Positions 46,263-54,732 of a DNA stretch of 64,000 nt are shown one piece after another. The DNA is taken from assembly GCF_014696715.1 (NCBI RefSeq), contig NZ_JACJQO010000005.1, positions 558,001 through 622,000 on the forward strand, read 5' to 3'. The notes below the pieces were generated by a model. It was not told where the DNA came from. It did not search any database and saw only the letters and a list, made by a program, of their open reading frames with translations. Position 1 is the first letter of the stretch; each line of letters begins with the position of its first letter. Both the position numbers and the translations under genes were made by a program. The stretch is from Pseudanabaena sp. FACHB-2040. GTDB taxonomy: Bacteria > Cyanobacteriota > Cyanobacteriia > Phormidesmidales > Phormidesmidaceae.

Positions 46263-46715
46263 CTACTTTTGAATTAGCTGCACGCCATGCTTGATGCAGA
46301 TCTCTTGAAAAACCTCCGCGTTGGGCGGCAAAGAGGTGATTTTTTCGCTAGTCTCGCGGTAAAAGGCTTCTGCATAGGCAGGAATCATGACCAGAAAGCG
46401 CACTGTAGGAGAAACGATCGTGAAATCGTGAGCACAGTTTTCGGGCACGTACAGAGTGCTGCCAGCTGTCGCTCGAACCTTGCGGTTGCCCACCTGCAGC
46501 TCCAGTTCGCCCTCTAATATGTAGAAAACCTCGTACCAAGGGTGGGTATGAAGCGGTGCGCCAAAGCCAGCAACGTCGGTGACTTCAACCATTACCCAAT
46601 CGCCATTAGTTTCTGCAGCATCAACTTTTTTGGTGAAGGTATGGCTCAACATCTTTGAGGTTTCACCTTCACCAGCCAGCAGAACTTTGGGGCGAGATAG
46701 TACTTGTGCAGTCAT
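46263..46715 (-). CDS. cupin domain protein
   Basis: The 150-residue protein has a single cupin barrel: motif 1 GAPLHTHPWYEVFYILEGELEL (two His and Glu as metal ligands) and motif 2 GSTLYVPENCAHDF with the third His. Such proteins bind a metal and act as small dioxygenases, isomerases or sensors; the substrate is unknown. It is isolated, reading left. Confidence 0.82.
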   Translation of the reverse strand: MTAQVLSRPKVLLAGEGETSKMLSHTFTKKVDAAETNGDWVMVEVTDVAGFGAPLHTHPWYEVFYILEGELELQVGNRKVRATAGSTLYVPENCAHDFTIVSPTVRFLVMIPAYAEAFYRETSEKITSLPPNAEVFQEICIKHGVQLIQK

Positions 46716-46900
46716 TTTGATTCTCCAATTCAGTGGGGGGAAATATGTTCTAGCTTTCTATTAGCTTGAGGCGCTTTCGGCTGCTGAACATATCTCTAGA
46801 ATAGAGAACCCTTCAAGCAAAGTCAGGGAGAAAAGTCGCACGTTTCGAGGCATTTCAGGCAAGAGACATTGCATAAAAGTGCAGCCTGCTTCCATCGTTA

Positions 46901-46961
46901 GAAACCGGATTTCTTGTCCAGTGGTCAAGCCTTTGCAGTAGCACAGAAGAAATCCGGTTTT
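46901..46961 (-). terminator. repeat-derived terminator after the antiporter gene
   Basis: A perfect 14-bp inverted pair (AAACCGGATTTCTT at 46902 and AAGAAATCCGGTTT at 46947) starts one base after the antiporter stop. The arms are variants of the AGAAACCSGGTTTCT element seen at 10-11 kb. The sequence is self-complementary in each arm as well. Confidence 0.65.
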
Positions 46962-48587
46962 TTAATCGACCTGTTCGGCAACGACAATCACTGGAATTGG
47001 GCTGATTTCCAAAACTGCTTGGGAGACAGAGTCCATCCAAACAGCTTGCCCAGGGCGATGCCTTCGCTTGCCAATGACCACGTCGGTTACCTGCCGGGAC
47101 TGGGCTATTCGAACAATTTCTTCAGGGACAATTCCCGGCAGCGTCAAAAACTCAAAGCGAATATCGGCTAAGAACTTTTGAGCTTTCTGGCGCAGTTCAA
47201 CTACTGTAGATTGATCGCCTACGTTGTCTACATACAGCACAACGACCTCGCCGCTGCTGCGCCGCGCTAGATCAGCCGCTTTGAGCAACACCGGAGTTGC
47301 TAGGGGTGAGGCATCTACTGCTGCTAAAAATATTGGGCGGCCCGCGATCGCAACCTTAGTCGGATCGACTTCTCCCTTTTCTAAAAGGCGTGGGGCAAAG
47401 ACCTGAGTCGCCCACGCCCCAATGGGAGCTGTAGTCAGGATAGAAAGGGCTGCGATCGCTAAAATGATTTCTCCCCCTTCAATTCCTGCGGCTAACGGCA
47501 AGGCCCCGATTGCTGCCTGCATCGTTGCCTTTGCCATATTGCCAGGCAGCAGAAATAGCTTCTCCTTCCAGGTCCAATTGCTGCCTAGCGTTGAGAGATA
47601 CCAGCCCAGCCCCCGACCTACAATCAGCCCCATTGCTAACAGCAGCAGCCCCGGCAGCAACACATTTCCCAATATCTGAAGCTGGATGCTGGCACCGAGC
47701 AGCACAAACAGAACAATCTCTGCCACTGTCCATAAGACGTCGAATCCTCCCCGCAAGAAACGAGCCAAGGGCGCATCAAATTCAATCAAAAAGAACCCCA
47801 TTGCCATCACAGCCAGATAGCCCGAGTAATAAGGAAACACCCGAGCAAAGGTAACTAGAAAGAGCGCTACGCTAGCAGCGATAATCACGTCCTGAACGAC
47901 AGTGCGAGTCCAGTTTTGCTTGACCAACAGCAGCACTAGCAGTTGGGCTGCCAAAAAGCCAGCCGCCAGCCCCAAAGCAACTTCTAGCACCACCTGAAAC
48001 GGCAGCAGCTGTAGAGGGGATAAGGTAAGGCCCCCCGGCAACATCAACGTCTCCGCCCCATCCTGCCCTAGGAAGTTGAGCAGCAGCGCAAACACCAGCA
48101 GTAGCAGCACATCTGACAAGGCACTGCCGGTCAAAATCGCATCGGGAATGCCCTTGGTCACGCCCCAGCCCAGGCTTTTGAGCCGCAGCATCCCCGGCAC
48201 AATAACCGCAGGCGACTCAGCCCCAACCACGCAGCCCAGCAGCAGACCCGTCATAAAATCAAAGTTGAAAAAGAGCATGGCTGCGATCGCAACCACTACC
48301 ACCTCCGCTAAAGCAGGTAAAAACCCCAACCTCAGGGCAACCGTTCCCTGCTGAGCCAGCTTTTCCCGGTCTAGCCCCAGCCCAGCTTTCATCAAAATAA
48401 TCATCACGGCCACTAGCCGCAGATCGTCTGCTGCCCCCAACACTTCAGGGCCAATAAGGTCTGCAAACTGGGGGCCAATAGCAATGCCTATGAGAATCAT
48501 GCCAATCAGCGGCGGCGCACCCCATCGGCGGGCCAACTGACCCGCAAAAAAGCCCATGAACAAAATCCATAGGGCACTGTTTAGCAT
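46962..48587 (-). CDS. cation:proton antiporter with C-terminal UspA-like domain
   Basis: The 541-residue protein has about 12 membrane helices (residues 1-395) in the monovalent-cation antiporter fold: AGQLARRWGAPPLIGMILIGIAIGP near the start, then MKAGLGLD (transport site region) and ESPAVIVPGML. A soluble UspA-like domain follows (RPIFLAAVDASPLATPVLLKAADLARR ... DVVIGKRRHRPGQAVWMDSVSQAVLEISPIPVIVV), which often binds ATP or acts as a sensor. The exchanged ion (Na+, K+ or Li+) cannot be read. It is leftward, ending at a repeat-derived hairpin. Confidence 0.92.
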   Translation of the reverse strand: MLNSALWILFMGFFAGQLARRWGAPPLIGMILIGIAIGPQFADLIGPEVLGAADDLRLVAVMIILMKAGLGLDREKLAQQGTVALRLGFLPALAEVVVVAIAAMLFFNFDFMTGLLLGCVVGAESPAVIVPGMLRLKSLGWGVTKGIPDAILTGSALSDVLLLLVFALLLNFLGQDGAETLMLPGGLTLSPLQLLPFQVVLEVALGLAAGFLAAQLLVLLLVKQNWTRTVVQDVIIAASVALFLVTFARVFPYYSGYLAVMAMGFFLIEFDAPLARFLRGGFDVLWTVAEIVLFVLLGASIQLQILGNVLLPGLLLLAMGLIVGRGLGWYLSTLGSNWTWKEKLFLLPGNMAKATMQAAIGALPLAAGIEGGEIILAIAALSILTTAPIGAWATQVFAPRLLEKGEVDPTKVAIAGRPIFLAAVDASPLATPVLLKAADLARRSSGEVVVLYVDNVGDQSTVVELRQKAQKFLADIRFEFLTLPGIVPEEIVRIAQSRQVTDVVIGKRRHRPGQAVWMDSVSQAVLEISPIPVIVVAEQVD

Positions 48588-48961
48588 GGATTCCCTCTCT
48601 TAGTGGGTGAACTCAATGGAGACTTGAGCACTAGAGCAGAGGGGTCTTAAAAACAACAAAACCCCTACCCTCTAGCAACAAGCTAGACAAGTAGGAGCCA
48701 TCAGCTTAAGTGAACAGCTAAGTCACTTCAGCGGTCAGGGTGAGCTCCATCACCCATTAATGCAGGTGTCTTCCAGCCGTACTTTGCAGGAAGACGCTTC
48801 TCCAAAGCCTAACATGGCCGAGTTTCTGCATAGTTTTGCCCTGAGGTATGGCCGCCTTAAGTCATGTATCAAATTTAACCCTAATTGCAACAACCCGTAT
48901 TTACCCGCATATCAAGCAAAGTTCTTTAAAGCTAGAAATGAGGAACATTTAGAGAAATTCA
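48588..48961. other. 374-bp divergent promoter region with a stem
   Basis: Between the antiporter and the acidic repeat protein, a stem at 48631-48675 (CTAGAG...GGGGT / ACCCC...CTCTAG) lies in the leader of the antiporter. It may be a leader element, but it matches no class I know. The frame 48760-49002 overlaps the next gene and looks spurious. Confidence 0.4.
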
Positions 48962-49279
48962 ATGAAAAAGCTACTCGTGCTTGGCGGCGTTGCTCTGTAT
49001 AGTTTGATGCTAAGTCTGCCTGTGGTGGCTCAAGAAGTAGAGGTGTACGAGTATGAAGATGGCAGCGTGACGGCTGTAGACAGCGACGGTAATGCAGCTT
49101 ATGTCGATGAAGAAGGCAGCATCACTGCCGTCGACAGCGAAGGCAACGTCCTTCATGAGGATGTAGACGGTAGCACCACCGTAATTGACAGCGAAGGCAA
49201 CGCTGTTTATGTCGATGAAGAGGGCAACACCGTTTACGTGGATGAAGACGGCAACACGGCCGTGTTTATGGAAGAGTAA
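48962..49279 (+). CDS. exported acidic tandem-repeat protein (105 aa)
   Basis: A signal peptide (MKKLLVLGGVALYSLMLSLP, cut after VVA) precedes about 82 residues made of 18-residue repeats: EDGSVTAVDSDGNAAYVD, EEGSITAVDSEGNVLHED, VDGSTTVIDSEGNAVYVD and a shorter EEGNTVYVDEDGN end. About 25 of the mature residues are Asp or Glu and none is Lys or Arg. Each repeat pairs DGS and (D/E)GN turns with beta-rich segments, so a repetitive beta structure is likely. Asp/Asn/Gly-rich turns often bind Ca2+, which is plausible but untested. No family is recognised. A TAGAGACGC-type terminator follows. Confidence 0.85.
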   Translation: MKKLLVLGGVALYSLMLSLPVVAQEVEVYEYEDGSVTAVDSDGNAAYVDEEGSITAVDSEGNVLHEDVDGSTTVIDSEGNAVYVDEEGNTVYVDEDGNTAVFMEE

Positions 49280-49322
49280 GCCTCTAGATTTAGCTTTCTA
49301 CTTCCAAGATTAACGACAGCCT

Positions 49323-49361
49323 TAGAGACGTGACTGTAGATCCTGCAGATGCGCGTCTCTA
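49323..49361 (+). terminator. inverted repeat of the TAGAGACGC family
   Basis: TAGAGACG ... CGTCTCTA arms with a 23-nt middle are followed by GGGTTTTT, 44 bp after the stop of the acidic repeat protein. It is a less perfect member of the palindromes at 18310 and 44677. Confidence 0.6.
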
Positions 49362-49544
49362 GGGTTTTTGGTTCTAATACTGGGGTTCATTGCCTGGGGT
49401 AGAATCCATACCCCAGAGGGAGGGGAAGTCCCCCCTGAGAGCCCTCTTGGGCTCAAAACCCCGCGCCACAATAGAAACAGGCGCATTTGTAAAGAAACAT
49501 TGCTAACTGAAACTGCAACCGCCCCAACCAAGACTCGTCTGTGG

Positions 49545-50567
49545 ATGCCGGAACGGGTTCTCTTCACCCCAGCTGCACTAGACGAACCGTGGGGACAGCA
49601 CATTTTAGAGCGGGTCAAGGCCCTAGATTTGCCCATCGAGGAGCTGCCGCGCAACCGCGTGACTGGTCTGCGGGGTGAGACTGAGCGAGAGACATATGCG
49701 ATCGCAAAGCGCACCCTGGCCGTTGTCACCGCTCCACCCAGCCAGTTCAAGCTCAGCCCCATTCCTCCGTCTGCCGACTGGCAGTTCCACTTAGCTGAAG
49801 GCTGCCCGGCCCACTGCCAATACTGCTATCTGGCAGGCAGTTTGCAGGGACCACCCGTGATTCGGGTCTACGCCAACTTGCCTCAGATCCTGGGCAACCT
49901 GGCGAATTATGAGAAGCCCGACAAAGATACCTCTTTTGAGGTGAGCTGCTACACCGACCCGCTCGGCATTGAGCACCTAACTGGTGGCCTAGCTGAGTGC
50001 ATCCGATACTTCGGCACCCGTGAGACAGGCTACCTGCGATGGGTCTCTAAGTTTGATGCAGTCGAACCCCTGCTAGATCTGCCCCACAACGGCCATACCC
50101 GCTGCCGTCTCAGCGTCAACGCAGCCCCCGTCTCTACCCGCATGGAAGGCGGTACCGCTGCCGTCAAAGATCGCTTGAGTGCCGTGCGGCGTTTGGCGTT
50201 GCCTCGCTCTGAAGGTGGCGGCGCTTACCCAGTGGGGTTGGTGATTGCTCCAATTATGGCGATCGAGGACTGGCAGAGTCACTATACCCAGCTGCTTGAC
50301 GACATTGAAGCAGCCCTTGATTTTGACTGCGATCTTACCTTTGAGCTCATTTCCCACCGCTTTACGCCTGGCTCTAAAGAGGTGTTGAACCAGTGGTACC
50401 CCAATAGCAAAGTAGACCTAGATGAAGCCAACCGCAGCATTAAACGCAATAAGTTTGGTGGCACCAAGTATGTCTATGAAGCTGACATAATGAAGGCCCT
50501 AAAGAGCTTCTTTTATGAAGAGATCGGTCGCCGTTTTCCTCAGGCGAACATTCTCTACTGGACTTAA
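49545..50567 (+). CDS. spore photoproduct lyase family radical SAM enzyme
   Basis: This protein of about 340 residues belongs to the SPL/SplB family. It has the radical-SAM motif CPAHCQYCY (CxxxCxxC, near residue 92) and continues with YCYLAGS, FEVSCYTDPLGIEHL (the Cys equivalent to SplB Cys141, the hydrogen donor), WVSKFDAVEPLLDLPHNGHTR and FELISHRFTPGSKEVL, all collinear with Bacillus SplB. SplB reverses a UV thymine lesion. Cyanobacteria do not sporulate, so its substrate here is unclear. ATG 49545 starts at the family N-terminus; TTG 49500 or GTG-type starts further left are alternatives. Confidence 0.88.
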   Translation: MPERVLFTPAALDEPWGQHILERVKALDLPIEELPRNRVTGLRGETERETYAIAKRTLAVVTAPPSQFKLSPIPPSADWQFHLAEGCPAHCQYCYLAGSLQGPPVIRVYANLPQILGNLANYEKPDKDTSFEVSCYTDPLGIEHLTGGLAECIRYFGTRETGYLRWVSKFDAVEPLLDLPHNGHTRCRLSVNAAPVSTRMEGGTAAVKDRLSAVRRLALPRSEGGGAYPVGLVIAPIMAIEDWQSHYTQLLDDIEAALDFDCDLTFELISHRFTPGSKEVLNQWYPNSKVDLDEANRSIKRNKFGGTKYVYEADIMKALKSFFYEEIGRRFPQANILYWT

Positions 50568-50829
50568 TTCGTAGCTAAAAATACAGAATTTAAGGGTTCT
50601 GATTTTCGCTAGAAATTATCGCTAACAGCCGTCTTCTACAAAATTTACGAAGGCGGCCTATTTCTAATGGCATTTCCCCCTCTTCAGGCAGACGCATGTT
50701 TAGCCACTTGGTGCAAATTAATCTGGACTCGCGATAGAGGAAGGTAATGAATTCTATTGTTAACTTTTGAAAATACAGCCTTGCAAAAAAGGCCGTTGCT
50801 CCTAACAACCTATCTCTAGTGATTCGAGT

Positions 50830-51795
50830 ATGTTTAGCGACGTCATAGAAAACCAGGACTTTCCTGGTTCTTTGGAAGATAAGTTTGCAGTAGAGCGATC
50901 GCTCTACAACCGGATTATGAAGACGGCGGTCTGGGTGATCGGTATTCCAGCTTGGCTTTTTGGAGTCGCTGACAGGGGAGTCGCCGCTTTCTTCGACCAC
51001 AGCGTTACTACCAGCGAAGTTTCCCAACTGCTGTTCGTCTCCATCATTTTCGTTAGCTGGCTGCTGCTAAAGCCTGAAGAAACGGCTTCTGTGAGTAACC
51101 TGAGGGCGCTGCGCAATCATAATGTATTTTCATCTATATCTCAGCCCCAGGAGAAAGCTAAAAGCAAGACCCAGCGACGCATGCAGGAGCTGAGTGATCA
51201 ATTCATCACCAGCCAAGAACACACGCTGCCCTTCCCTTACTACTGCCAGATCTATCACCTGCTGAACCTGAAGCATCTAGAGGACATTCACAGCTTTAGC
51301 CTAGGCAACCTGAAGATTGTAGAGGTTAGCGAATTTCAGGCTACTCAAGAGGGCGGAAAACTGAAGTTCAAGACTCTGCTCGATTCGCCTATGAACATTT
51401 TGCGGCTCTGGCGCGATGCCACCGTTGAGGTTGAGCTAACGCTGCACAATCCCTACACAGTTGAGCTGCGAATCCCGGCCTACGCAGGCAAGGAAGTCTC
51501 GGTTATCTTTAATGCGATGCCGATTGATGAGTCGAGCCACAAGCTATACATCGATATGTACTCTGACTTGGGTTGGCCTAAGCCTTTGCTGCGCTTTGTT
51601 TTCCATATGGCGGCTATTCTCACCCTACTAGAAGATCTGCCCTACCTGCGGAAATTGGCAGAGCGCAACATTCAGCACCTGATTAACAAGCAGCGAGTTT
51701 CACGCCATAATTCGATGCAGCTCTTTAATCGCTTCATCGATTTGTATGGGGGGTCCGAAGCAGCTATGCTGCAGCCTCAGGCACAAGGAGTTTAA
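50830..51795 (+). CDS. uncharacterised membrane protein (321 aa)
   Basis: I do not recognise a family. Two hydrophobic segments near the N-terminus (TAVWVIGIPAWLFGVADRG and VSQLLFVSIIFVSWLLL) suggest a hairpin anchor. A soluble domain of about 230 residues follows, with helix (PFPYYCQIYHLLNLKHLEDIHSFSLGNL) and beta (VEVELTLHNPYTVELRIPAYAGKE) regions. The C-terminal helices end FNRFIDLYGG. A START-like fold is a guess. It stands alone between the SPL gene and a palindromic repeat. Confidence 0.75.
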   Translation: MFSDVIENQDFPGSLEDKFAVERSLYNRIMKTAVWVIGIPAWLFGVADRGVAAFFDHSVTTSEVSQLLFVSIIFVSWLLLKPEETASVSNLRALRNHNVFSSISQPQEKAKSKTQRRMQELSDQFITSQEHTLPFPYYCQIYHLLNLKHLEDIHSFSLGNLKIVEVSEFQATQEGGKLKFKTLLDSPMNILRLWRDATVEVELTLHNPYTVELRIPAYAGKEVSVIFNAMPIDESSHKLYIDMYSDLGWPKPLLRFVFHMAAILTLLEDLPYLRKLAERNIQHLINKQRVSRHNSMQLFNRFIDLYGGSEAAMLQPQAQGV

Positions 51796-51845
51796 GTAGA
51801 TGCGGGTAAGCAGTCTCCTAGGCGCTCCCACTCTGTTTTCCTTTG

Positions 51846-51921
51846 CGCACCTACGGGCTTAGCTAAGTCATTCTCTGAGAGAAATCTTCTGTAGCATGGC
51901 TTAGCTAAGCCTGTAGGTGCG
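51846..51921. repeat. 76-bp inverted-repeat element (mini-element or terminator)
   Basis: Arms of 22 bp (CGCACCTACGGGCTTAGCTAAG and its complement, one mismatch) flank 32 bp. The whole 76-bp unit lies between two convergent genes. It could be a bidirectional terminator or a non-autonomous mobile element. CTTAGCTAAG inside each arm is itself a palindrome. Confidence 0.6.
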
Positions 51922-51941
51922 GATAGCTGAGGATAGCTAGG

Positions 51942-53045
51942 TTAATCCCGAGGTCTGGGTATCCAGAGCCGGGATTTTTGCGGTTGGGTCAGAAGTTTTT
52001 GCCAGAGGGCTTCGTACTGGTGAGTCATGTGGGTAACGGTGAACTGGGCAGAAGCGATCGCACGTGCCCGCTGCCCCAACTGTGCCCTCAGTGTAGGATC
52101 GTCCCGCAGTTGCCGCAGCGCTGCCGCTAGCCCCTCTACGTCATCTTTTTCGATCAGCAGGCCGGTCTGGCCATGTGCGATCGCTTCTGCCACACTGCCC
52201 ACCCGTGTCGCGATCACCGGACGGCTGGCCAGCATCGCTTCTACCACAGTCAAGGGAAAACCCTCGGAGCGAGAAGGCTGGGCAATCACATCAAAAGTAC
52301 TAAGGTAGGGGCGCGGCTGCTCCACCCACCCCAGCAGCTTAACCCGCTCTTGAATGCCCAGTTCTGCCGCTAGCTGCTCTAGCTGAGGCCGAAAAGCCCC
52401 TTCCCCCAAAATCACCAGCCGAGTACGCTCCACCTGAGCCAATGCCCGCAGCAGCACATCGTGGCCTTTCATTGGGTCTAGGCGGCCAATGCTGCCGACC
52501 TGTAGCCAGCCGTCTGCGGGCGCTAGAGAAACTGCCTCTAGACAAGGCTCATCTGGCACGCCATTAGGGATAGATTCCACCGTGTTGCGGCCCAAAGCGT
52601 AAAAATCTTCCATTCTCCGGCTGCTGGCAATGCCCACTGCCACATGAGCATCTACCCGCAGCGACAGCAGCCGCACCCGCAACCAAGTCCAAAAATCCGT
52701 CGTTCGCAGCGGCAGCTGATCGACCCGCACTACTCGCGCCTGAGGAACACTCAGGGCCGCCAGCAGACCTACCATTCCAGCCCAGGGTGTACATAGGTTG
52801 AAGTGAATCAGGTCGGGCCGCAGGCGGTAAAAGGTGCCGAAATGAGCCAGCAGGGAAGGTAGCCCAGCACCCGGTAAGACGACCGTTGCAATTTGGGGCC
52901 GCCCTGCTGCTACAGCTTCTACAACAGCCTGACTAACACCGACCACAATAAGCTCAGTCTCAGCAGCAGCGGCTTTAACCAAATGACCCAGGCTAATTTC
53001 AGCCCCACCAACCCCGGCCGCATCGGTGTAGACAACCACACGCAT
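51942..53045 (-). CDS. GT4-family glycosyltransferase
   Basis: The 367-residue enzyme has the two-Rossmann GT-B fold. N-terminal: a GGAEISLGHLVKAA motif that binds acceptor. C-terminal: GSIGRLDPMKGHDVLL, ILGEGAFRPQLEQLA, and the donor motif SRSEGFPLTVVEAMLASRPVIATRVGSV with the conserved Glu. Donor and acceptor are unknown. It lies 3 bp after the CdaR-type regulator gene, so the two form one operon reading left, away from the heptose operon. Confidence 0.9.
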   Translation of the reverse strand: MRVVVYTDAAGVGGAEISLGHLVKAAAAETELIVVGVSQAVVEAVAAGRPQIATVVLPGAGLPSLLAHFGTFYRLRPDLIHFNLCTPWAGMVGLLAALSVPQARVVRVDQLPLRTTDFWTWLRVRLLSLRVDAHVAVGIASSRRMEDFYALGRNTVESIPNGVPDEPCLEAVSLAPADGWLQVGSIGRLDPMKGHDVLLRALAQVERTRLVILGEGAFRPQLEQLAAELGIQERVKLLGWVEQPRPYLSTFDVIAQPSRSEGFPLTVVEAMLASRPVIATRVGSVAEAIAHGQTGLLIEKDDVEGLAAALRQLRDDPTLRAQLGQRARAIASAQFTVTHMTHQYEALWQKLLTQPQKSRLWIPRPRD

Positions 53046-53048
53046 GGT

Positions 53049-54236
53049 TCACCGCTGCCTTGCTTTTAGAGGCTTAAGCTCCTGCAGCAGCATAGCCAGG
53101 CGAATTTGAATAGCCTCATCGAACTGGCGTGGATCAAGCCCGGTTAGAGAGGTAATCTTGTCTAGCCGGTAGCTTAGCGTGTTGCGATGAATTAGCAGCC
53201 GCTTAGCCGTGGAAGACAACGCACAGTCTTCATCAAAAAAGACTTTCAGGGTTTCCAGCAAATCTGGCTCGGCATCGAGAGGGCTGAGCAGATGCCGGGC
53301 CAGCTCTACCTTAGTACGCTCATCAGCCACACAGGCAAAGGCTGCGATGCCCAGCCGATCCAAACAGTACACCTGATTTTGCCCGTTGAACTGCCGCCCC
53401 AGCCGTAGCGCCATACGCGCATCTTGGTAAGAGCGAGACAGCCCCAATACGCCCGGATGATAGCGCCCGATACCGACACTGACAGCGGCCCCCGTATCCT
53501 GCCGGAGCCGCAGCAGCAGCGCATCCCCTGCCCGCTTCAGGGCCTCTAGGTTAGTCCAAGAACTGGCCGCTTCCTGGGAAGTCAGGCTGCCTGCAGCCCA
53601 AGTGCCCATATTTTTAGTATCGCTGGCCTTGAGCACTGCAAACTCACCGTCTCCCAGATCGGTACAGATCGTGTCATCCGGCAGATAAAAGAAACGGACC
53701 ACACTTTCGATGATGCGCTGGGCTCGCTTGTGCTGCTCAAAACCAGAGCGTTCAGGCGGATCTTGATCGGAGTGAATGAAGTCAGTTGCATCGATCAAAA
53801 TGACGGCCCGAGGCGGGGCTAGATCTAGACCCAAGAGCTTGGACTGCCTGAGCACCAGGGATTCATCCTGGATATGACCGTGCAAAAGGCTCTGAATCAC
53901 CTGATTTTTCTGAGTTTGCTCGTCAGGCAGCAAGACGGGTTGGGTAATCTGGCTCAGAACTAGGTCCAAAAAGGCTTGGGCGATTCGGGGGGAAATGACT
54001 TCGCCACCCGTAGATTGCTCAATTAAAACTTCTCCTGCCTGGTCTTGAATATGTAGAGGAAAGCGAAGAAAATGGCCCGCTTCAGGATTAGCTTCACTCG
54101 ATGTAGCAGGCTTAGACCCCAGTAATCCACTGGCTACCACACTGCCCTGAGAATTGCTGACAATCACCTCTCTTTGCAGAATTTCAGTCAATCTATTGGC
54201 AACAACACTAGCAATCTGAGTAAACTTTGTAGACAC
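53049..54236 (-). CDS. CdaR/PucR-type transcriptional regulator
   Basis: The 395-residue protein has an N-terminal diacid-recognition-like domain (residues 1-135: LTEILQREVIVSNSQGSVVASG), a middle region related to degenerate GGDEF domains (about 150-280), and a C-terminal helix-turn-helix of the HTH_30 type (CALSSTAKRLLIHRNTLSYRLDKI). Family members sense sugar diacids or purine-pathway compounds. Here it is cotranscribed with a glycosyltransferase and divergent from a heptose cluster, so it may control surface-glycan genes. The ligand is unknown. Confidence 0.88.
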   Translation of the reverse strand: MSTKFTQIASVVANRLTEILQREVIVSNSQGSVVASGLLGSKPATSSEANPEAGHFLRFPLHIQDQAGEVLIEQSTGGEVISPRIAQAFLDLVLSQITQPVLLPDEQTQKNQVIQSLLHGHIQDESLVLRQSKLLGLDLAPPRAVILIDATDFIHSDQDPPERSGFEQHKRAQRIIESVVRFFYLPDDTICTDLGDGEFAVLKASDTKNMGTWAAGSLTSQEAASSWTNLEALKRAGDALLLRLRQDTGAAVSVGIGRYHPGVLGLSRSYQDARMALRLGRQFNGQNQVYCLDRLGIAAFACVADERTKVELARHLLSPLDAEPDLLETLKVFFDEDCALSSTAKRLLIHRNTLSYRLDKITSLTGLDPRQFDEAIQIRLAMLLQELKPLKARQR

Positions 54237-54581
54237 GGTTACACGCTACTGTGATTGAGGCTACAGCTAAAAGTAGATGACTAATGCTTGGCGTCTGTCA
54301 TGTCAGATTGATAAAAACACTTTTATGTCAGCCTAATGAAGATGTTATGAGAGCGGTCAATCTGTCGCCTGCATCACTAAACGGCCCATAACGAGGCAGT
54401 TTGAGAAAGCAGGCGAAGTCTCTATCGGAAGACGGGTTGACTCGCTCTTATACCTATCTAAGGACGTAGACAAAGTGTCTTTTAGGTCTAACCAAAGTAA
54501 TAGAGAAAATGCTGCAAAGGCACTTTTCATTTTTGTTAAAAAAAAGTGTTTGTTCATCTTTCCCAAGAGAGATTGATAACA

Positions 54582-54664
54582 TGCACAAGCATGCTTGTGC
54601 AAATGCCCAATTAATACTTTCAGGAAAGTAAAATTCTTCTGGCAAATGCCCAATGAAATTCATT
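54582..54664. promoter_or_regulatory. palindromes and direct repeats upstream of the heptose operon
   Basis: In the 496-bp region between the regulator and the GT9 gene: a perfect 20-bp palindrome TGCACAAGCATGCTTGTGCA (54582-54601), two direct copies of CAAATGCCCAAT (54600 and 54643), and a second palindrome AATGAAATTCATT (54652-54664). The spacing of 43 bp between direct repeats is near four helical turns. These are candidate operator sites for the adjacent CdaR-type protein. The rest of 54237-54732 shows no gene. Confidence 0.5.
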
Positions 54665-54732
54665 AGCTACCCCCCCTAGGATGCAGATCATAGAATGCGC
54701 TTTGGGTTCAGAAATTGGCATTTCAACTATCT

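Noticed and set aside
48760-49002. 80-residue rightward ORF
   Set aside because: Overlaps the signal peptide of the acidic repeat protein in another frame and has unstructured composition.
50590-51027. 145-residue leftward ORF
   Set aside because: Half of it is antisense to the membrane protein at 50830 and the rest shows no family pattern; left out although a short gene there cannot be excluded.
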